Of a stretch of DNA of 64,000 nt, positions 46,081 through 53,938 are shown piece by piece; positions within the stretch are counted from its first letter, which is position 1; every line of letters starts with the position of its first letter. The DNA is from Dyella nitratireducens. Its GTDB lineage: Bacteria > Pseudomonadota > Gammaproteobacteria > Xanthomonadales > Rhodanobacteraceae. Location of the stretch: positions 2,142,943 to 2,206,942 of the forward strand of contig NZ_BMJA01000001.1 of NCBI RefSeq assembly GCF_014642835.1, given 5' to 3'. The position numbers and the translations under genes are program-made. The notes under the pieces are model-generated. The model did not search any database. It worked only from the letters and a program-made list of their open reading frames with translations, and had not been told where the DNA came from.

Positions 46081-47726
46081 GCGGCGCAGCCGCCTCGTCG
46101 GCACGTATCGCTGACGTGCTGGCCGGCTTGGGGATAGCAGGTTTGCTGCTGCCCGAAGCTGTTGCCTACTCAGGCATCGCCGGCATGCCGCCGCAGGCTG
46201 GTGTGGTGGCGTTGTTCGTTGGCTTGGTTTGCTATGGGCTGCTGGGCACCAGCCGTTTCGCGATTGTGTCGTCCACATCGTCCTCCGCGGCGGTACTGGC
46301 AGCAGGCACTCTTTTGCTGGCCGGCGGCGGGGCCAATCGCGCGGCCGTTGCCGCCACGCTCGTGCTGTTGGGCGGCGGTTGTTTTCTGATTGCAGGCGCG
46401 GCGCGCCTGGGTGGGCTTTCGCACCTCATCGCGCGTCCGGTGTTGCGCGGCTATACCTTTGGATTGGCGATCGTCATTGCACTCAAGCAGTTGCCACACC
46501 TGGGCGGCTGGCCGGATCTGCACGGCGATTTCGTGCCTTTGCTGGTCGCGGATCTGGTTCGCACCTCCGGACAAGTCCATGCGCTGACCTTGCTTACCGG
46601 TGTGCTGGCCTTGTTGCTGTTGTACGTATGCGAGCGCTTGCGCCGCTTGCCGGGCAGCCTGCTGGTGATCGCGCTCGGCGTGGCCGCATCCAGTTGGCTG
46701 GCGGCGCGCGGTGTGCCGCTCACCGGCGCCATCCGGCTGCAGATGAGCATCGGCATGCCCGTGTGGCCATCCAGCGGCCAATGGCTGCCGAGCGTGGAAC
46801 TGGCCGCGGCGTTGCTGTTGATCCTGTATGCCGAGTCATATAGCTCGATCCGCGGCTTTGCGTTGAAACATGACGACCCGGTAACGCCGAATCGCGACCT
46901 GCTGGTGCTGGGCGTGGCGAACGTGTTGAGCGGCTTGTTCCAAGGCATGCCGGTGGGTGCCGGCTATTCCGGCACCTCTGCCAATGAGGCGGCAGGTGCG
47001 CAATCGCGGCTTGCCGGCCTGATTGCCGCGGCCACCGTGCTGCTGATGGTGTTGCTGCTGTTGCGCTGGATCGAACGTATTCCGCTTGCCGTGCTGGCTG
47101 CGATCGTAATTCACGCCGTGAGCAAATCATGGCGTTTGTCGGTATTTCGCCCGTATCTGCAGTGGAAGCGGGATCGTCTGCTGGCGCTCGCCGCGGTGAT
47201 CGCGGTGTTGTCGGTGGGCATCCTCAATGGCCTGCTGTTCGCCATCGCCTTCAGCCTGATTCTGCTGCTGCGCCAGCTCGCTTCGGCGCGTGTCAGCGTG
47301 CTCGGCCGTCTCGCCGGCAGTCACGACTTCGTGGATATCGCGCAGCACCCTAATGCAGTGCAACCGCCAAGCATGCTTATTTTGCGTCCGGAAGAGCCAT
47401 TGTTCTTCGCTAACGCCGAGGCTGTGATGGTATTGGCGCGCAAGCAAGTAGAAGCGCATAGCGCCGCAAAACAGGTGGTGCTGAGCCTGGAAGCGTCGCC
47501 CGATCTGGACAGCACCGCGCTCGAATCGCTCGGCGATTTTTCAGGCTGGCTACAGGCACGCGGCGTTGGCCTGCGCGTGGCACGTGTGAAAGATGAGACA
47601 CGCGCTTTGCTGCTGCGCGCCGCCCTGCCCCAGCTTTCGTCACAGGCACTGGATAGCTGGAGCGTGGAAGATGCCGTGTCGGCCGCCATGGCCGCCATGT
47701 CTTCAACAGGGAATCACGCGCAGTGA
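46077..47726 (+). CDS. SulP family anion transporter with STAS domain
   Basis: The protein has 549 residues. About 11-12 membrane segments are followed by a cytoplasmic STAS domain from about residue 430 (SMLILRPEEPLFFANAEAVM; VVLSLEASPDLDSTALESLG). The SulP signature region appears as LLLPEAVAYSGIAGMPPQAG. The substrate could be sulfate, bicarbonate or a dicarboxylate and cannot be told from the sequence. It is coupled to the ParB-like gene upstream and the DUF885 gene downstream by short overlaps. Confidence 0.9.
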   Translation: MSGAAASSARIADVLAGLGIAGLLLPEAVAYSGIAGMPPQAGVVALFVGLVCYGLLGTSRFAIVSSTSSSAAVLAAGTLLLAGGGANRAAVAATLVLLGGGCFLIAGAARLGGLSHLIARPVLRGYTFGLAIVIALKQLPHLGGWPDLHGDFVPLLVADLVRTSGQVHALTLLTGVLALLLLYVCERLRRLPGSLLVIALGVAASSWLAARGVPLTGAIRLQMSIGMPVWPSSGQWLPSVELAAALLLILYAESYSSIRGFALKHDDPVTPNRDLLVLGVANVLSGLFQGMPVGAGYSGTSANEAAGAQSRLAGLIAAATVLLMVLLLLRWIERIPLAVLAAIVIHAVSKSWRLSVFRPYLQWKRDRLLALAAVIAVLSVGILNGLLFAIAFSLILLLRQLASARVSVLGRLAGSHDFVDIAQHPNAVQPPSMLILRPEEPLFFANAEAVMVLARKQVEAHSAAKQVVLSLEASPDLDSTALESLGDFSGWLQARGVGLRVARVKDETRALLLRAALPQLSSQALDSWSVEDAVSAAMAAMSSTGNHAQ

Positions 47727-49501
47727 AACACGCTACACGCATCGGGTGCCTGGTCGCAGGCTTGCTGCTGACCATGCCGGCCTTCGCGCAGCAACAAAGT
47801 GCGGACGCACGCTTCAAGCAGCTTTACGAACAGGAATGGGCGTGGCGTACCGGGCAGGCGGGCGTGAGCGCTTCCGGCGAAGCCCAGCCGAACAACGGCC
47901 GTCTCGACCAGGTCGATGCGAAGCGTCAGCAGGAACGGCTCGATAATTGGCAAAAGATCATGAGCCGGTTGGATGCGATCAATCCCAAGGAGCTTTCGCC
48001 GGCGCAACAGGTGAACTACGCGATTTATCGCGAGCAGATCCGCAACTTCATCGCCGACCAGCAATTCAAGCAATGGCAGATGCCGTTCAATAGCGACTCC
48101 GCGTTCTGGAGCGAACTTGACGGCGACCTCGGTGCCGATTCGCTGCATAACGAAACGGACTATCGCCGTTATGTGGATCGCTTGGGCCAGGTGCCCGCGT
48201 ATTTTGACCAGGAAATCGCCAATATGCGGGCGGGCCTGAAGCGCGGTTTCAGCGTGCCCAAGGCGGTGCTGGCAGGGCGTGATATTTCCATCGCCGCCGT
48301 CGCTGATGTGAAAGACCCTACGCAGACCTCGTTTTACGAGCCGCTGCAACACATGCCGTCGAGCATTCCGATGGTAACGGCGGCGGCCATCCAGGCCGAC
48401 GCGCGCGAGAAGATCAACCGCGATGTCATTCCCGCTTACCAAAAGCTGCTCGCCTTCTTCCGCACCGAATACGTGCTGCAAGCGCGCACCACGTTGGCTG
48501 CGGAAGCCTTGCCCGATGGCAAGGACTATTACCGCCAACAGATCCGCGAATACACCACGCTCGATCTGGACCCCGACACCATCCACAAGATTGGCCTGGA
48601 GCAGGTGGATAAAATCCATGCCCAGATGCTCGACGTCATGCATGAAACCGGCTTCAAAGGCAGCTTCGCCGACTTTCTGCATTTCTTGCGCACCGATCCG
48701 CAGTTCTACGCCAAGACTCCGGAGGATCTGCTCGACAAGACCGCATGGGTGACGAAGGAAGTCGACGGCCAACTCGGCAAATTCTTCGGTCACTTGCCGC
48801 GTGCACGCTTTGCCATCGAACCGGTGCCGGATGCGATCGCGCCGTATTACACCTCCGGCCGCGGCGGTCCGGATGTCTATCTGGTCAACACCTACGACCT
48901 ACCCTCGCGCCCGCTCTACAACATGCCGGCGCTCACCTTGCACGAGTCATATCCCGGCCATGCGCTGCAACTGGAACTGGCTGAAGAGCAGCACGATCAA
49001 CCCGCGTTCCGCCGCAACAGCTACATCTCCGCCTATGGCGAGGGCTGGGCGCTGTATTCGGAATTTCTAGGCAACGAAATGGGCATCTACAAGACGCCCT
49101 ACCAGCGCTTCGGCTACCTGACCTACCAGATGTGGCGTGCATGCCGCCTGGTGGTCGACACCGGCATCCATCACCTCGGCTGGACGCGCCAGCAAGCGAT
49201 TGACTACATGACCGAGAACACGGCGCTTTCCGATCGCGAAATCGCCAATGAGGTCGACCGCTACATCAGCTGGCCCGGGCAGGCGCTGTCGTACGAGCTG
49301 GGTTATCTGAAGATTCTCGATTTGCGGGCAAAAGCCGAGAAGGCGCTGGGGCCGAAGTTCGACCTGCGTGCCTTCCACGACACGGTGCTCTCCATCGGTT
49401 CGGTACCGTTGCCGGTACTGGAGCAGCGGGTCGACCGGTTTATTGCCGAGGGTGGCCCGGAGCCGGACTACGGTTGCGACTGCGTCAAGCATTCGCCGTA
49501 G
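47723..49501 (+). CDS. DUF885 family exported metallopeptidase-like protein, stop codon inside a REP element
   Basis: The protein has 592 residues. A signal peptide (cleavage near FAQQ) precedes a helical DUF885 domain. The likely zinc site is TLHESYPGHALQLELAEE (HExxxH type), with YGEGWALYSEFLGNEMG further on. The family is thought to contain peptidases, but substrates are unknown. The GTG start overlaps the SulP stop (GTGA), and AGGGAA lies upstream. The TAG stop is the TAG of the GTAG that begins REP doublet 4. The tail PDYGCDCVKHSP has two Cys close together. Confidence 0.88.
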   Translation: MKHATRIGCLVAGLLLTMPAFAQQQSADARFKQLYEQEWAWRTGQAGVSASGEAQPNNGRLDQVDAKRQQERLDNWQKIMSRLDAINPKELSPAQQVNYAIYREQIRNFIADQQFKQWQMPFNSDSAFWSELDGDLGADSLHNETDYRRYVDRLGQVPAYFDQEIANMRAGLKRGFSVPKAVLAGRDISIAAVADVKDPTQTSFYEPLQHMPSSIPMVTAAAIQADAREKINRDVIPAYQKLLAFFRTEYVLQARTTLAAEALPDGKDYYRQQIREYTTLDLDPDTIHKIGLEQVDKIHAQMLDVMHETGFKGSFADFLHFLRTDPQFYAKTPEDLLDKTAWVTKEVDGQLGKFFGHLPRARFAIEPVPDAIAPYYTSGRGGPDVYLVNTYDLPSRPLYNMPALTLHESYPGHALQLELAEEQHDQPAFRRNSYISAYGEGWALYSEFLGNEMGIYKTPYQRFGYLTYQMWRACRLVVDTGIHHLGWTRQQAIDYMTENTALSDREIANEVDRYISWPGQALSYELGYLKILDLRAKAEKALGPKFDLRAFHDTVLSIGSVPLPVLEQRVDRFIAEGGPEPDYGCDCVKHSP

Positions 49502-49570
49502 GTTGGGGTGCAAACCCCAACATCCTATGTGCGCATATATCCCGGTGTTGGGGTTTGCACCCCAACCTAC
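49498..49570. repeat. REP doublet 4 (GTAG...CTAC)
   Basis: Both hairpin units have the intact consensus stem GTTGGGGT / ACCCCAAC. It starts in the stop codon of the DUF885 gene and ends 66 bp before the Xre antitoxin start, forming the left edge of the accessory islet. Confidence 0.92.
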
Positions 49571-49594
49571 AGAGCATTGGCAAAAACTTCACCG

Positions 49595-49621
49595 ATAAAG
49601 TAGTATGCACTTAAACTTTAT
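49595..49621. promoter_or_regulatory. Inverted repeat upstream of the antitoxin, candidate autoregulatory operator
   Basis: ATAAAG and CTTTAT are separated by 15 bp, with a -10-like TAGTAT inside. The position just before the antitoxin Shine-Dalgarno fits autoregulation, which is usual for Xre-type antitoxins. Confidence 0.45.
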
Positions 49622-49635
49622 TGGGAGAGTCGGCC

Positions 49636-50031
49636 ATGACAGCCCATGCCTTGACCAGGCCAGCCCCTGCCGAAGAACTGAGCGGCCCCGCCTTGCGCGC
49701 TTTCTTCAACATGGCCGAGCGCTGGAACCTGCGCATTTCCGAGCAACGCAGGCTGCTCGGCGATCCGCCCGAATCCACCTTCTACAAGTGGAAGCGCCAC
49801 CAGGATGGCGCGCTGGGGCGCGACACGTTGGAGCGCATCAGCTATCTGCTCGGCATCTACAAGGCGCTGCAGATCCTGTTTCCCGAAACCGGGCAAGCCG
49901 ATGCGTGGCTACACAAGCCCAACCGTTCGCCGTTGTTTAGTGGGCAGTCGGCGCTGGACCGCATGTTGTCGGGCAATGTGAGCGACCTCTATGTAGTGCG
50001 ACAGTATCTGGACGCACAACGCGGCTGGTAA
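49636..50031 (+). CDS. Xre/MbcA/ParS-type antitoxin
   Basis: The protein has 131 residues. The N-terminal helix-turn-helix region (FFNMAERWNLRISEQRRLLG; STFYKWKRHQDGALGRDTLE) is followed by the toxin-binding domain common in this family (LLGIYKALQILFPETGQADA; SALDRMLSGNVSDLYVVRQY). It would neutralise the RES toxin encoded downstream and repress its own promoter. GGGAGAG precedes the ATG. A TTG five codons earlier is less likely. A hairpin begins at the last base of its stop codon. Confidence 0.88.
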   Translation: MTAHALTRPAPAEELSGPALRAFFNMAERWNLRISEQRRLLGDPPESTFYKWKRHQDGALGRDTLERISYLLGIYKALQILFPETGQADAWLHKPNRSPLFSGQSALDRMLSGNVSDLYVVRQYLDAQRGW

Positions 50032-50064
50032 GAGCCACCGCCAAAACGACTGCGCGGTGGCTCT
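50031..50064 (+). terminator. Hairpin between antitoxin and toxin
   Basis: A perfect 11-bp stem (AGAGCCACCGC / GCGGTGGCTCT) with a 12-nt loop starts at the final base of the antitoxin stop codon. There is no T-run. It could reduce read-through into the toxin gene. Its left arm and following bases resemble the start of the 144-bp palindrome at 21777. Confidence 0.6.
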
Positions 50065-50163
50065 ACGACATTCGTCGCAGTCGGCGAGAAGCCGCTCCGG
50101 CACCATTCCACGTCGAACAGGGAAGAACAAACGATGCGGTAATGCGCCGCCGCGGACTACGCC

Positions 50164-50850
50164 ATGCCTATCGACACGCCTCCCCTTCGCCGCATTCGCT
50201 GGACTCATGCCTATCGGATCGTGCCGAGCCGTTTTCCGCCGGCTGGCCTGTTCGATCGCATTGCCAACCCAGCCGATCTGGATGCGATCTTCGCCATTGA
50301 AGCCATGACCAATCCGCGCCTGCGCGAAGAGGCAGACGCCTTGCGTCTGGTGCCAAAGGATCGACGCATCAGTGGCCCCGGTTCGACGCCGGTGATGGCT
50401 GCATTCACGCATCTCAATCCGGAAGGCAGCCGTTTTTCCGATGGTACCTGGGGCGTGTTCTATGCGGCGCGCAATGTGATCACCGCCGTGGAAGAAACGG
50501 TGTACCACCGCGAGCGCTTTCTTGCGGCCACGTCGGAACCTGCGTGCGATATTGAAATGCGCTGCTATAGCACCAGCGTCGACTGCAAGCTGCATGATAT
50601 TCGCAGCGCATGGATGCATGCGCATGATCCAGACAGCTACGCCGACAGCGTCAAGCTTGCGCGCAGGCTGCTTGAAGAAGGTTCCGACGGCATCGTCTAC
50701 GACAGCGTGCGTCATCGCGGCGGCGAATGCCTGGCAGCGTTCTATCCCGACGTGGTGGCACCGTGCGTGCAGGCGCAGCACCTGATTTATCGCTGGGACG
50801 GCCGGCACATTGCCCAGGTGCTTGAAGTAAGCGAGATGAAGCGCGGATAA
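50164..50850 (+). CDS. RES domain toxin
   Basis: The protein has 228 residues with the RES fold, named for conserved Arg, Glu and Ser. Visible motifs are THAYRIVPSRFPPAGLFDR, TWGVFYAARNVITAVEETVY with the Glu, and SDGIVYDSVRHRGGECLAAF. Characterised RES toxins destroy NAD+. No good Shine-Dalgarno lies before the start, and an in-frame stop lies just upstream, so translation is probably weak. It is paired with the Xre antitoxin across an unusually long 132-bp gap holding a hairpin. Confidence 0.88.
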   Translation: MPIDTPPLRRIRWTHAYRIVPSRFPPAGLFDRIANPADLDAIFAIEAMTNPRLREEADALRLVPKDRRISGPGSTPVMAAFTHLNPEGSRFSDGTWGVFYAARNVITAVEETVYHRERFLAATSEPACDIEMRCYSTSVDCKLHDIRSAWMHAHDPDSYADSVKLARRLLEEGSDGIVYDSVRHRGGECLAAFYPDVVAPCVQAQHLIYRWDGRHIAQVLEVSEMKRG

Positions 50851-50890
50851 AAAAGTAAACGACAACCTATTTCTAGGGAGGGAGTTTAAC

Positions 50891-51610
50891 GTGGATCAAC
50901 GCGTCGACTTATTTGCTGATCATCAGGATATTGATGTAGTGAAGGAGATCGTGAAACGTCTTACCATTCGTAAGCGGTCTAAGCGTCCTCAAGCCACCTG
51001 GATTGCTCACGTTGAAAATGCTGAAAAACTAGTTCGTACCCTAGCCATGACTGGTCTGGCAGTATGTGTGATTCTTGGCCTATTGAGCCGGACATTTGAC
51101 AGCTATCCATTAGCTGAAACCATGCTTGTCATGAGTCTCCTAGTCATATTGCTTTTTCTCGCGATGCTCATATCGCCGATCGTAGTCTCAGTGCCTTTTT
51201 TTCGGACCATGTACAAGAATCCATTCGTGTCGTTGCTTGAAAATTTAGACGATGCAAGTTCTCTGGACTTGCCAATGGTGCTTGAGCTAATGAGGTGCAA
51301 GCGTGAGGCAGTTGAATACGTGCTTACACACTACCGCCATCAAAGACTTGCGTTCGAAAAACGCGGAATGATGTTGGCGGGATCGCTCGATAAAATTGGT
51401 TTCTTTCCAACGTTGGTTGCTTTCGCCATGCTCATGATACCGGCTTGGGCACATCTCGATCGTCGAATTCAAGATTTTGCTCTGTTGGTACCTGTGTTTC
51501 ACTTTATCAATTTACTGAGTTATGGATTGAACCAGGAAATGGATCGTGTAATTTCACTACTTGAATACAGCATTGCCGCACGCGATCGTATTGATAAGCT
51601 GCTAAGGTAA
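50891..51610 (+). CDS. AT-rich orphan membrane protein
   Basis: The protein has 239 residues and starts at GTG (MDQRVDLFADHQDIDVVKEI) behind a strong AGGGAGG. Four hydrophobic segments are visible at about 52-66, 79-102, 170-187 and 195-212. A polar helical stretch between the second and third includes MRCKREAVEYVLTHYRHQRL. Sample lines from the gene count at about 35-52 percent GC, far below its neighbours, and codon use differs. This suggests recent transfer. I do not recognise the family. It follows the RES toxin by 40 bp. Confidence 0.8.
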   Translation: MDQRVDLFADHQDIDVVKEIVKRLTIRKRSKRPQATWIAHVENAEKLVRTLAMTGLAVCVILGLLSRTFDSYPLAETMLVMSLLVILLFLAMLISPIVVSVPFFRTMYKNPFVSLLENLDDASSLDLPMVLELMRCKREAVEYVLTHYRHQRLAFEKRGMMLAGSLDKIGFFPTLVAFAMLMIPAWAHLDRRIQDFALLVPVFHFINLLSYGLNQEMDRVISLLEYSIAARDRIDKLLR

Positions 51611-51647
51611 GTTTCGTCTTGTCGTTACGGACCATCCTCGGAACGTC

Positions 51648-52313
51648 ATGAAAATCCTGCTACCGTTATTGTTTGCCTTGGTGCCGTGCTTCGCTTGTGT
51701 CGCCCAGACCCATCATGCGCAATGGAATGCAGCAATCGAAGCCTTTGAATCATCCGATCGCGCCAATCCGCCGCCGCCGCATGCCGTGTTGTTCATTGGC
51801 AGTTCGTCCATTGAGCATTGGAAATCTGTCGTGGCGGATTTTCCGGAAGTCAACGTCATCAACCGCGGCTTCGGCGGTTCGGAGCTGGGCGATTCCACCT
51901 ATTTCGCCGATCGCATCATCAAGCCTTACCAGCCGCGCGCGATCGTGTTGTATGCCGGCGACAACGATTTGTATGACGGCCACACGCCGCAGCAGGTGCG
52001 TGATGATTTCGCCGCGTTCGTGAACAAGGTGCGTTCGTTCGATCCTGGTGTAGCGATTGCTTTCGTGGCGATCAAGCCAAGTATGGCGCGCAAGGCGCTC
52101 TTGCCGAAGATCAAACAAGCGAATGGGTTAGTGCATGACTACGCGGCGACGCAGAAGAACGTCACATATATCGATGTGTTCACACCGATGCTGGCAGCGG
52201 ATGGGCAGCCGCAGCCGAAGTGGTTTATCGAAGATGGGCTGCATATGAACCGCACGGGGTATGAGCTGTGGATCAGTCTGCTCAGGCCGTGGGTGGATGC
52301 GCACGGGCGGTGA
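51648..52313 (+). CDS. Exported SGNH/GDSL hydrolase
   Basis: The protein has 221 residues. A signal peptide (MKILLPLLFALVPCFACVAQ) leads to an SGNH fold. Catalytic blocks are VLFIGSSSIEHW (Ser), GGSELGDS (Gly), YAGDNDLYDG (Asn) and EDGLHMNRTGYELW (Asp and His). It is likely an esterase or lipase-like acylhydrolase of the cell envelope. GC content returns to the genome norm. REP doublet 5 begins 22 bp after its stop. Confidence 0.9.
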   Translation: MKILLPLLFALVPCFACVAQTHHAQWNAAIEAFESSDRANPPPPHAVLFIGSSSIEHWKSVVADFPEVNVINRGFGGSELGDSTYFADRIIKPYQPRAIVLYAGDNDLYDGHTPQQVRDDFAAFVNKVRSFDPGVAIAFVAIKPSMARKALLPKIKQANGLVHDYAATQKNVTYIDVFTPMLAADGQPQPKWFIEDGLHMNRTGYELWISLLRPWVDAHGR

Positions 52314-52334
52314 TGTTTGCATGACGGCTTATGC

Positions 52335-52408
52335 GTAGGTTGGGGTGCAAACCCCAACATCGTGGTCTATACACGCATGGCAATGTTGGGGTTTGCACCC
52401 CAACCTAC
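52335..52408. repeat. REP doublet 5 (GTAG...CTAC)
   Basis: Both units carry the intact consensus stem. It lies between the SGNH hydrolase and the convergent phenylalanine hydroxylase gene, and forms the right edge of the accessory islet that REP doublet 4 opens. Confidence 0.92.
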
Positions 52409-52425
52409 GTGGCATCTTCACCGCA

Positions 52426-53322
52426 TCAGGTATCCGCGTCCGTCGCAAACCCTTCGCGAGTTCCGCGATTGAACACGCGATCGCTATGCAGCACGTCAGC
52501 CGCCGCATGCGCAGTCTGCTGCTTCAGCTTGGCGTAGATCGGCGTGAAGTCCGGCCGCGTCGCCTCGAACAGCTGCTCGAAGCTGTCGATCACGAAATAG
52601 GTCTGCTGGTAGGTATCGATGCGGTACCGCGTATTCATCACGCGCTCCAGGCCGAAGCCGATGCGATTCGGCGCGGGTGAATCCAGGCAGTAGATCGATT
52701 CGCCCTTGGAGCTGACGATGCCCGCGCCATAAATGCGCATACCTTCGTCGGTGTTGATCAGACCGAATTCCACCGTGTACCAGTACAGGCGCGTCAGGTT
52801 CATCAGCGCCTCGGGGCCGATGCCGAACGCCTTCATGCCGCCGCGGCCATAGGCCTGCATGTAGTCGGCGAAGACCGGGTTGAGCAGCAGTGGCACGTGG
52901 CCGAACAGGTCGTGGAACAGGTCCGGCTCGCTCAGGTAGTCGAGCTGTTCGGGCTTGCGGATCCACCAGGACACCGGAAAACGGCGATTGGCGAGATGGT
53001 CGAAAAACACCTCATCCGGTAGCAGCCCTTCCACGGCGACCAGTTCCCAGCCGGTCGCCTTGCTCAGCACCTGGTTGAGATCGGCGAACTTGGGAATGCC
53101 ACCGTCACCCAGACCGAAGCGCTCCACGCCCTCCATGAATTCGCGGCAAGCCCGGCCCGGCAGCAACTCGCGCTGGCGCTTGTACAGCGTGTCCCATACC
53201 TCATGGTCGGTACGGCTGTAGTTCGACCAGGGCTGTTCCACCACGCCGGTGGCGTAGACGGGGACATAACCGCGGTCAGTCTGCTGGTGTTCGACGCGGC
53301 GCGGGGGGCTGGAGGTATCCAT
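52426..53322 (-). CDS. phhA: Phenylalanine 4-monooxygenase
   Basis: The enzyme hydroxylates phenylalanine to tyrosine with tetrahydropterin and a non-heme iron. The protein has 298 residues. Iron ligands are in DLFHDLFGHVPLLLNP (two His) and YWYTVEFGLIN (Glu). The frame extends a further 164 codons upstream, but MDTSSPPRRVEHQQT has CCGGAG before it and the extension overlaps the divergent Lrp gene. The neighbouring Lrp-type regulator probably controls it. Confidence 0.95.
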   Translation of the reverse strand: MDTSSPPRRVEHQQTDRGYVPVYATGVVEQPWSNYSRTDHEVWDTLYKRQRELLPGRACREFMEGVERFGLGDGGIPKFADLNQVLSKATGWELVAVEGLLPDEVFFDHLANRRFPVSWWIRKPEQLDYLSEPDLFHDLFGHVPLLLNPVFADYMQAYGRGGMKAFGIGPEALMNLTRLYWYTVEFGLINTDEGMRIYGAGIVSSKGESIYCLDSPAPNRIGFGLERVMNTRYRIDTYQQTYFVIDSFEQLFEATRPDFTPIYAKLKQQTAHAAADVLHSDRVFNRGTREGFATDADT

Positions 53323-53460
53323 CGACGGCTCCGGAAAGAACTTGCGGGTCAAGCAATAGGATACGTCCCATATCACGCATGTTGTTTGTTTTGTTGTGCA
53401 AAAAAGCGGCATGAGCGCAATAATCATCCGCCATGGGCTCATTGACCGGAGATATCGTGC

Positions 53461-53937
53461 ATGGTTACCCTGGATCGCACCGACTTGCGTGTGCTGGCCG
53501 TGCTGCAGGCCGAAGGGCGCATCACCAATGCCGAGCTGGCCGAGCGAGTGAACCTGTCGCCCTCCGCCTGCCTGCGTCGCCTGCAGCGGCTGGAGGGGGA
53601 GGGCGTGCTGACCGGCTACAGCGCGCAGGTGGATCCGGAGGCGGTGGGCTTGGGCTTGCAGGCGTTTGTGCGCGTGCAGCTCACCCGCCACGAAAGCGAC
53701 GTGATCGAGCGTTTCGTGGAGCGGGTGAACGGTTGGGACGAGGTAGTGGCCTGCTACGCACTCACCGGTGACATGGATTACCTGATGCACATCTACGTCG
53801 CCGACCTGCAGCACTTCTCCCGTTTCCTGCTCGACCGCCTGCTCAATGCCTCCGGCGTGGCGGATGTGAACTCAAGCTTCGTGCTGCGGACGGTGAAGCG
53901 AGCAGGGGCCTTGCCGCTGACGCAGCTGGAACGCTGA
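53461..53937 (+). CDS. Lrp/AsnC family transcriptional regulator
   Basis: The protein has 158 residues. The helix-turn-helix is at the N-terminus (TDLRVLAVLQAEGRITNAEL, then RVNLSPSACLRRLQRLEGEG) and a RAM amino-acid-sensing domain follows (FVRVQLTRHESDVIERFVER; ALTGDMDYLMHIYVADL). GGAG lies before the start. The divergent position next to phhA makes phenylalanine or tyrosine the likely effector. That is inference. Confidence 0.92.
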   Translation: MVTLDRTDLRVLAVLQAEGRITNAELAERVNLSPSACLRRLQRLEGEGVLTGYSAQVDPEAVGLGLQAFVRVQLTRHESDVIERFVERVNGWDEVVACYALTGDMDYLMHIYVADLQHFSRFLLDRLLNASGVADVNSSFVLRTVKRAGALPLTQLER

Positions 53938-53938
53938 T

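Noticed and set aside
49909-50865. 318-residue minus-strand frame
   Set aside because: It is antisense to the RES toxin and the end of the antitoxin, both of which have clear family motifs.
33750-52408. Regularly repeated GTTGGGGT units considered as a CRISPR array
   Set aside because: The copies are scattered singly over 37 kb as inverted pairs, not clustered direct repeats with spacers, and no cas gene is present.
52500-53814. N-terminal extension of phenylalanine hydroxylase by 164 codons
   Set aside because: It would overlap the divergent Lrp gene. The family start with a good ribosome-binding site is at 53322.
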